A model generated the notes under the pieces. It did no database searches. It saw only the letters and a program-made list of their open reading frames with translations, and had not been told where the DNA came from. The position numbers and the translations under genes were made by a program. This document shows, one piece after another, positions 1 through 4,942 of a stretch of DNA of 6,999 nt (position 1 is the stretch's first letter; every line of letters begins with the position of its first letter). The stretch comes from Flavobacteriales bacterium (GTDB lineage: Bacteria > Bacteroidota > Bacteroidia > NORP154), in assembly GCA_012965625.1 (NCBI GenBank), contig DTSC01000424.1, forward strand, positions 1 to 6,999, in the 5' to 3' direction.

Positions 1-401
1 GGTACCAAGGCGATTCAATGCTAATTTCAGAAAATACTCAAAGCTATTCCGCCATTGTATCAGGTTCCTATTCTGTGCTTGTTACAGATTCTAATGGATG
101 TATGGGCAATTCAGACACTCTTGTTCTTGCAATTTTAAGTGCAGATGAAAGGAATGCGGAATCCCATATTCTTGTTTTCCCAAACCCTTTCAAAGACCAG
201 GCAAGTATCCAGTTTAATAATCTTGCAAGTAAAGGCCCTTATACAATAACTGTGCATAACGTTATTGGAAAAAAAGTGTTTGAGAGGACAACAATGGAAA
301 GTCAAATACTTTTTAAGCGCAATGAACTTATTCAAGGCATCTACTTTATTGAGCTAATAGAAAAATCCAATAGGTTGGTAGAAAAACTGATAATCAAATA
401 G
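1..401 (+). CDS. C-terminal part of a T9SS-exported surface protein (5' end outside window)
   Basis: The reading frame is open from the left edge (first full codon at base 3), so the ATG at 18 is an internal methionine and not the start. The first ~45 residues look like the end of an Ig/PKD-like domain, with the motif VLVTDSNGCMG that often closes such domains in Bacteroidota adhesins. From about base 168 to the stop follows a T9SS type A sorting domain: the FPNPF motif (PNPF codons at 180-191), a central HNVIGKKVFE strand (compare the usual YNxxGxxV), then the GIYFIEL strand and a basic LVEKLIIK end. In known systems this domain directs passage through the outer membrane by the type IX machinery and is cleaved on export, often with surface anchoring. 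The catalytic or binding part of the protein lies outside the window, so its function cannot be stated. The stop is TAG at 399-401. Confidence 0.88.
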   Translation, partial: YQGDSMLISENTQSYSAIVSGSYSVLVTDSNGCMGNSDTLVLAILSADERNAESHILVFPNPFKDQASIQFNNLASKGPYTITVHNVIGKKVFERTTMESQILFKRNELIQGIYFIELIEKSNRLVEKLIIK

Positions 402-420
402 GTCAAATCAAATCCTTTCA

Positions 421-428
421 TATTTTTG
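421..428 (+). promoter_or_regulatory. Candidate Bacteroidota -7 promoter element for the amidotransferase gene
   Basis: TATTTTTG fits the TAnnTTTG -7 consensus of the Bacteroidota primary sigma factor and is followed by CA, a common extension. It lies in the short gap after the preceding gene, with 23 bases between it and ATG 452. No TTG/TTTG -33 element is visible at the usual spacing upstream, so only half of the promoter is supported. A start of transcription about 7 bases downstream (~435) would leave the TTG codon at 440 almost without a leader, which favours ATG 452 as the translation start. Confidence 0.42.
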
Positions 429-451
429 CAATTATGTAATTGGCAGACCTA

Positions 452-1183
452 ATGGATAGCATAAGATTCAAGTTACTTCAGGCAAGGATAGAAAATGATC
501 CGGTCAGGGATCGAGAAAGGAACTCATTTGCTGCAGGCTTAGGTGTAAGTCCCAAGTGTATTGAGACTGTGGATATGCTCATGGGAGTGGATAACTATGA
601 TAGCATCACTGATGGAGCTGATGCAGTACTTGTGGGTGGTAGTGGCGATTTTTCTGTTACCTATGATCTTCCTTGGTTGCCTAATTTTTTTACCACGTTA
701 AAAGACCTTGCTCATAACGGATTCCCCACATTTGCTTCCTGTTTCGGTTTTCAGGGTATGATAATCGCTCTGGGTGGTAAAGTAGAAACGGATTCTGAAA
801 ATTTAGAAGTAGGCAGCCTCATGGTAGAAAAACTTCCGGAAACGGAAAAAGACCCTCTGTTTGGTGAGCTTCCATCTTCTTTTATCTGTCAGCAGGGCCA
901 TGTAGACAGGGCAACCATTCTACCTGATTGTGTTGATCTTCTTGCCAAATCTCAGAAGTGCCCTTTTCAGGCCATCAAGGTCAAAGAAGCACCAGTCTAT
1001 GCTACCCAATTTCATCCAGAACTGGTTGGTGATGAGAACAGAAGAAGGTTCTTGCAATATTTTGACCATTATATCAAGACGATTGGAATAGAAGAATCTG
1101 AAAATATTCTTTCTTCATTCAAGGAATCAAAAGAATCCAGCTATCTCTTGCAACGATTTAACAATCTGGTTTTAAGCCTATAA
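452..1183 (+). CDS. Stand-alone class I glutamine amidotransferase-like protein
   Basis: A 243-residue cytosolic protein of the class I (Triad) glutamine amidotransferase fold, which removes ammonia from glutamine and passes it to an acceptor. Visible features are GGSGDFSV near residues 67-74, the nucleophile elbow FASCFGFQ with Cys97 (the place of the usual G-x-C-x-G-x-Q), and ATQFHPEL carrying His188 and Glu190. The triad therefore looks complete. The length fits a single GATase domain plus a short C-terminal helical tail (about residue 205 onward); no synthetase domain is attached and none lies next door, so the ammonia acceptor is unknown. It resembles the group often annotated as GMP synthase-like type 1 glutamine amidotransferase, but a role in GMP synthesis is not shown. 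The start is taken as ATG 452; an in-frame TTG at 440 would add four residues. No clear Shine-Dalgarno sequence is seen, which is usual in this phylum. Confidence 0.87.
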   Translation: MDSIRFKLLQARIENDPVRDRERNSFAAGLGVSPKCIETVDMLMGVDNYDSITDGADAVLVGGSGDFSVTYDLPWLPNFFTTLKDLAHNGFPTFASCFGFQGMIIALGGKVETDSENLEVGSLMVEKLPETEKDPLFGELPSSFICQQGHVDRATILPDCVDLLAKSQKCPFQAIKVKEAPVYATQFHPELVGDENRRRFLQYFDHYIKTIGIEESENILSSFKESKESSYLLQRFNNLVLSL

Positions 1184-1394
1184 AATTAGCTTCAATTATT
1201 TTGGTTCAAAGGATCTGGACGATCTCGTTGTTCTCATTGGGGTTTTCCCTAGTTTAATGTAACACTATAGCATTCCTATACGTATGTAACCTATCTGTAA
1301 AAAACTATTCATCTTTAATTTCACTGCAATGAATGGTATTGTGCTATACGATTACATTTTTCAATTAGTATTGAATCATGCTTTAAAAAAAAAA
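1184..1394 (+). other. Intergenic gap with no recognisable content
   Basis: About 210 bases between the amidotransferase stop and the preferred start of the GDPD gene. No TAnnTTTG element, hairpin with T-run, tRNA-like fold or credible small gene was found by eye. The last 66 bases are open in frame with the downstream gene (in-frame ATG at 1329) and end in a run of eleven A (1385-1395). The promoter of the GDPD gene should lie here but was not identified. Confidence 0.5.
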
Positions 1395-4300
1395 ATGAAG
1401 AGACTTCCTCTTCTGTTAATGGCTTTTGTATTCGGATTTCTTTATTCTGATGCATGTGACACCACTAAGATTATTGCCCACAGAGGAGTCTCTTCACTTG
1501 CACCACAAAATACCCTCGCCGCATTTCAGCTTGGAATAGATATGGGTGTTGATTACCTAGAGCTGGATGTACAGCAGTCGTCTGATGACTCATTAATGGT
1601 GATACATGATGCCACTCTTAATTCCACTACTAATGGTGCCGGAAATGTGATCGACAAAACCTATCTTGAGCTTAAAACATTGGATGCCGGATCCTGGTTT
1701 AGCCCCAATTTTATTGGTGAACAGATACCTACCCTATATGAGGCTTTGTCGTTAGCAAAGGGCAAAGCCAAGGTCTGTGTAGAGCTAAAAGCTGCAAATA
1801 TTGAGGCCCAGGCAGTTTCTATGATAGAGGACCTTGGAATGGTAGATGATGTTGTTATATTTTCTTTTGACCTGAACCAACTGTATACGATCAAAGCACT
1901 AAACAATGACCTGAAGATTTGCTATTTGAATAATCCCATTACCATAACTGACATCTATGATCTTTGGCTTATTGGCGGCGAAATAGTGGGGTCTGATGCT
2001 TCTGGCTTTGATGAAATTTTGTATGCACAGAACCTGGATATTCAGTTCTGGAAATGGACCATTAACAATACAGACGATATGCTTTATGCTATGTCTAAGG
2101 GGGTAGATGGTATAATTACGGATTATCCACAAGACCTTTTTGGACTTAAGACCTTAATCACTAATTATGGCTTAATGGCTCATTGGAATTTTGATCAGGG
2201 CTCTGGTGTTTTTCTGGAAGATCAGTCTGGAAATGGGAATGACGGAATCATCTATGGCCCCTCATGGTCCGCAGGAAATAATGGAGGAGGTTTGTCTTTT
2301 GACGGAAATTCAGACTCATTGGTAGTTCCGCTATCTTCATCTCTTGATATTACAGGAGATGGTGTCAGTATCAGTGGATGGGTTTACCTGGATGTTTTGC
2401 CCTCTGGGTTGCCAAATTCTTTTGGTCCTATCTATGATTCTGATGAAGATGCGTATATATTGTATCTAGACAAGACTAATGCAGAGCTGCGTTTTAAGGT
2501 CAAGGATGATGATGGTGATGCCGAGAGGCCTGGAATTGCTGAAGCTGACCTTTCCTTGGGAACCTGGATGCATGTGGTTGGAGTTTATAACGGCTATAAT
2601 GCAATGATATACCTCAATGGTGTCATGAAAGATTACCATGGAAATGCAAACCTTGATTTATTGCAGACAGGACAGCAGGCACAATTTGGACATAATAATG
2701 GCAGCTTTTTTGACGGTATGCTGGATGAGTTTCGGATTTACAATCGTGCATTAACCAGACAGGAAGTTTTTGCATTATATGCGGCTGGTATGGATTGTAA
2801 TACTTCTGCTGATGAAACCATTAGCCTCGAAGGAATAGGCCTCGCTGAAAATTCAGATCTTTCCTTTTGTGATTCTGGCTTGGTCAACTGCTCCCAAACA
2901 ACATTGCCGCGCACCGTTTTTCAGTTTGATGGCTCGCTTGATTTTTTAAATGTCAATAATATGGCTGCTGACCTTGCAGGAAGATCTCACTGTTTTTTTG
3001 CGTGGATAAAAACGACTAACCCGAGTAATGATGAAAGGCTTTTTGCAATCAATGACATGGCAGGAGGTAACGTAAGCCTATTCGGGATTTACAATGGAGC
3101 AATTGATATTTATGTTCCCAGCACATATTATACTGGCACCACACCAGTAAATGATGGTAATTGGCACTTTGTAGGATATAGCTGGTCAATATCTCTGCAA
3201 CAGCTAAAGCTCTGGGTAGACGGAAATCTTGATGCCAGCTACACGGTAAACCTTGTCAGCTCCACAACTGACCTGGTTTCTATAGGACAGGAATATGACC
3301 TCATGGTAGCATCCAATAAGTTCGATGGACAAATGGCGGAGATAAGCATATGGAACGAAGTGCTCACAACGCAGGAAATTTCACAATTGATGCTGGCACC
3401 GATTGATTCAAATCATAACAAATATGGGAATCTTGTAGGGTATTATAATACCAGGTCTGGCTGTGATGGTCAGCTGAAAGATCGTTCTTCCTTTGGGAAC
3501 CATGGGACATGCTGTCAGGATCTTAATTATACGCAGGAGGTATTAACTGGTTTTGCCAATGCGGATTATTCCATTTCCTGGGATACTGATATAAATGGCA
3601 ATGTGTCAGATAGCAGTTCGGCTAGCTTCATCGCACAACAATCTCAAGTACTTGTTTATACTGCAGATGATGGCTATGGAACTGTCTATTATGACTCCAT
3701 TAATATTGAAGTGTTTTCGAGCCCTGCTACTTCTGCTATAACTGGAGAAGATACGGCCCTGTTAGGACTTACGGAAGTCTACCAGGTTACAGGATCCAGT
3801 GGATCTGTCTATGACTGGGTGGTTTCCGGTGGCACGATCGATGCAGGGAGTGGTACAGAAAGTATTGCCGTTACCTGGGATACTGAAGGAATAGGCTTGC
3901 TTGAGGTGGTGGAGACTGATACAAATGGTTGTATGGGTGATACGATAGCCTTTAGCATTCTTGTTAAAACTCCATGCTCTGTTTCTTCTGCTATAACTGG
4001 AGAGGATACGGTACTGTTAGGACTTACGGAAGTCTACCAGGTTACAGGATCCAGTGGATCTGTCTATGACTGGGTGGTTTCCGGTGGTACAGAAAGTATT
4101 GCCGTTACCTGGGATACTGAAGGAATAGGCTTGCTTGAGGTGGTGGAGACTGATACAAATGGGTGTATCGGTGATACGGCTACCTTTAGCATTCTGGTTA
4201 CAACTCCATCAACGGATATGAATGAAGACACTCCTTTTTCAGCCACGGCCTTTCCAAACCCATTTACAGAAAAAACTACGATAGCCTTCAATAATCCAGA

Positions 4301-4475
4301 GCATTCTTCCTATAAACTTATGATTTATAATCTACTTGGCAATCTGGTATATTTAAAGCAAAACATTAGGGATAACCAAGTTATTATAGTCCAGGAAGAT
4401 CTTTCCCCAGGCTTGTTTCTGTTTGAGCTGAATAATGGTAATGTGATAGCTCATGGTAAATTAATTAGGGACTAA
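1395..4475 (+). CDS. Secreted GDPD-LamG-LamG-PKD multidomain protein with T9SS sorting domain
   Basis: A 1026-residue exported protein. Residues 1-20 form a signal peptide (MKR, hydrophobic core, SDA cleavage site), which is why ATG 1395 is preferred over the in-frame ATG at 1329. Residues 26-252 are a glycerophosphodiester phosphodiesterase domain, which in known members hydrolyses glycerophosphodiesters to glycerol 3-phosphate and an alcohol. The HRG motif has His29; ELD gives metal ligands Glu56 and Asp58; His71 is in IHD; Glu130 in CVELK is the likely third acidic ligand; ITDYP closes the barrel. The usual PENT motif reads PQNT (Gln38). Residues ~260-466 and ~508-666 are two LamG/ConA-like domains, probably carbohydrate- or surface-binding. 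A LamG-like tail (GNLVGYY, DRSSFGNHGT) and an Ig-like segment follow, then two near-identical PKD-like repeats (~780-938) and a T9SS type A domain from ~946 (PNPF at 954-957). The protein probably acts at the cell surface on phosphodiester-containing polymers or lipids; the substrate is inferred only. Confidence 0.9.
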   Translation: MKRLPLLLMAFVFGFLYSDACDTTKIIAHRGVSSLAPQNTLAAFQLGIDMGVDYLELDVQQSSDDSLMVIHDATLNSTTNGAGNVIDKTYLELKTLDAGSWFSPNFIGEQIPTLYEALSLAKGKAKVCVELKAANIEAQAVSMIEDLGMVDDVVIFSFDLNQLYTIKALNNDLKICYLNNPITITDIYDLWLIGGEIVGSDASGFDEILYAQNLDIQFWKWTINNTDDMLYAMSKGVDGIITDYPQDLFGLKTLITNYGLMAHWNFDQGSGVFLEDQSGNGNDGIIYGPSWSAGNNGGGLSFDGNSDSLVVPLSSSLDITGDGVSISGWVYLDVLPSGLPNSFGPIYDSDEDAYILYLDKTNAELRFKVKDDDGDAERPGIAEADLSLGTWMHVVGVYNGYNAMIYLNGVMKDYHGNANLDLLQTGQQAQFGHNNGSFFDGMLDEFRIYNRALTRQEVFALYAAGMDCNTSADETISLEGIGLAENSDLSFCDSGLVNCSQTTLPRTVFQFDGSLDFLNVNNMAADLAGRSHCFFAWIKTTNPSNDERLFAINDMAGGNVSLFGIYNGAIDIYVPSTYYTGTTPVNDGNWHFVGYSWSISLQQLKLWVDGNLDASYTVNLVSSTTDLVSIGQEYDLMVASNKFDGQMAEISIWNEVLTTQEISQLMLAPIDSNHNKYGNLVGYYNTRSGCDGQLKDRSSFGNHGTCCQDLNYTQEVLTGFANADYSISWDTDINGNVSDSSSASFIAQQSQVLVYTADDGYGTVYYDSINIEVFSSPATSAITGEDTALLGLTEVYQVTGSSGSVYDWVVSGGTIDAGSGTESIAVTWDTEGIGLLEVVETDTNGCMGDTIAFSILVKTPCSVSSAITGEDTVLLGLTEVYQVTGSSGSVYDWVVSGGTESIAVTWDTEGIGLLEVVETDTNGCIGDTATFSILVTTPSTDMNEDTPFSATAFPNPFTEKTTIAFNNPEHSSYKLMIYNLLGNLVYLKQNIRDNQVIIVQEDLSPGLFLFELNNGNVIAHGKLIRD
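3731..3974 (+). repeat. PKD-like tandem repeat, unit A (full length)
   Basis: First of two direct repeats inside the GDPD-LamG gene, 244 bases, encoding about residues 780-860. The protein pattern is AITGEDT, then YQVTGSSGSVYDWVVSGGT, IDAGSGTESIAVTW, and a closing ETDTNGCMGD. This matches the PKD-like domains common in T9SS cargo, with a TWxVxGGTIxxGxGTxSIxVxW-type core. Apart from a 21-base segment (about 3831-3851) missing from unit B, the two units differ at only about a dozen positions by eye. Confidence 0.9.
3986..4208 (+). repeat. PKD-like tandem repeat, unit B (21-base deletion)
   Basis: Second direct repeat, 223 bases, encoding about residues 865-938. The offset from unit A is 255 bases before the gap and 234 after it, so seven residues (GTIDAGS in unit A) have been lost in frame. 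In unit A the missing segment lies between TGGCAC and TGGTAC, short imperfect repeats that fit a slippage deletion. Long central blocks are identical between the units, while most mismatches gather at the two ends. Confidence 0.9.
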
Positions 4476-4487
4476 GAGCTATTTTAG

Positions 4488-4495
4488 TACTTTTG
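4488..4495 (+). promoter_or_regulatory. Candidate Bacteroidota -7 promoter element for the DksA-like gene
   Basis: TACTTTTG, followed by CC, fits TAnnTTTG. It starts 12 bases after the stop of the GDPD gene and has 61 bases between it and ATG 4557. No matching -33 TTG/TTTG is seen at the usual distance, so support is partial. Its presence suggests the DksA-like gene is transcribed separately from the large surface-protein gene. Confidence 0.42.
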
Positions 4496-4556
4496 CCAGA
4501 TAGAATACAACAGAACAATTCAGCCTTGCCATCCAGTATTGGATATTATAAATCCT

Positions 4557-4886
4557 ATGGACCCCAAACATCTAGAAGAGATTAAGCAGAAATTTATTGA
4601 AGAAATTAATAAAACAGAAGCATCGGTCGCTGAATATAGAGAGCTTACAAAGCCCATAGCTCCTGAGAATGCAATTGGCAGAATTTCAAGAATGGATGCC
4701 ATCAATAATAAGAGTATCATAGAAGCTGCTTTGCGTAAAGCGGAAGAAAAATTAAATATGCTGAGAGAGGGGCTTGGCCGTGTTGATGAAAAAGATTTCG
4801 GGTTGTGCAGCAAGTGCTATAAGGTAATCCCTGCCGGCAGGTTATTGCTGATGCCACATAGCAGGTATTGTGTTAACTGTGCATAA
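4557..4886 (+). CDS. DksA/TraR-family C4 zinc-finger protein
   Basis: A 109-residue cytosolic protein. Residues 1-80 are charged and helical, with a probable coiled-coil hairpin. The C-terminal zinc finger is Cys84-x2-Cys87-x17-Cys105-x2-Cys108, the same spacing as in DksA. Family members enter the secondary channel of RNA polymerase and alter promoter activity, often together with ppGpp. The protein is shorter than Escherichia coli DksA (151 residues) and ends right after the finger, lacking its C-terminal helix. Between the two helices the sequence is GRISRMDAINN, around Asp47, in place of the standard DxxDxA tip, so the activity may differ from DksA. ATG 4557 is chosen; an in-frame TTG at 4539 would add six residues and has no special support. 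Two tandem TAA stops end the gene (4884-4889). Which transcripts it controls cannot be read from this window. Confidence 0.87.
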   Translation: MDPKHLEEIKQKFIEEINKTEASVAEYRELTKPIAPENAIGRISRMDAINNKSIIEAALRKAEEKLNMLREGLGRVDEKDFGLCSKCYKVIPAGRLLLMPHSRYCVNCA

Positions 4887-4914
4887 TAAATAGCAAGCTC
4901 TGTCTTTTATCCTG

Positions 4915-4922
4915 TAATTTTG
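4915..4922 (+). promoter_or_regulatory. Candidate Bacteroidota -7 promoter element for the TPR/SpoIIE gene
   Basis: TAATTTTG, followed by CC, fits TAnnTTTG. It lies 26 bases past the last tandem stop of the DksA-like gene, with 20 bases between it and ATG 4943. A transcript starting about 7 bases downstream would begin at or just after the in-frame ATG at 4928, which argues for ATG 4943. No -33 element is clear. Confidence 0.42.
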
Positions 4923-4942
4923 CCAATATGCATTGTCATTTA

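Noticed and set aside
1..6. GGTACC (KpnI site) exactly at the left edge
   Set aside because: It could hint at a clone or fragment boundary, but a six-base match at a window edge can be chance; the reading frame runs through it normally.
18..401. Complete small gene starting at ATG 18
   Set aside because: The frame is open upstream to the window edge and the protein begins in the middle of an Ig-like domain, so this is the end of a longer gene.
1278..1285. ATACGTAT palindrome in the intergenic gap
   Set aside because: Eight bases, no flanking symmetry and no second copy nearby; expected by chance in AT-rich DNA.
4471..4488. Possible terminator hairpin after the GDPD gene (ACTAA ... TTAGT)
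   Set aside because: The stem is only five AT-rich pairs with an eight-base loop, part of it is inside the stop codon region and the right arm overlaps the candidate -7 element; too weak to call.
4520..4813. 97-codon open frame on the - strand
   Set aside because: It is antisense to the DksA-like gene, is Ser/Leu-rich as shadows often are, and has no supporting features.
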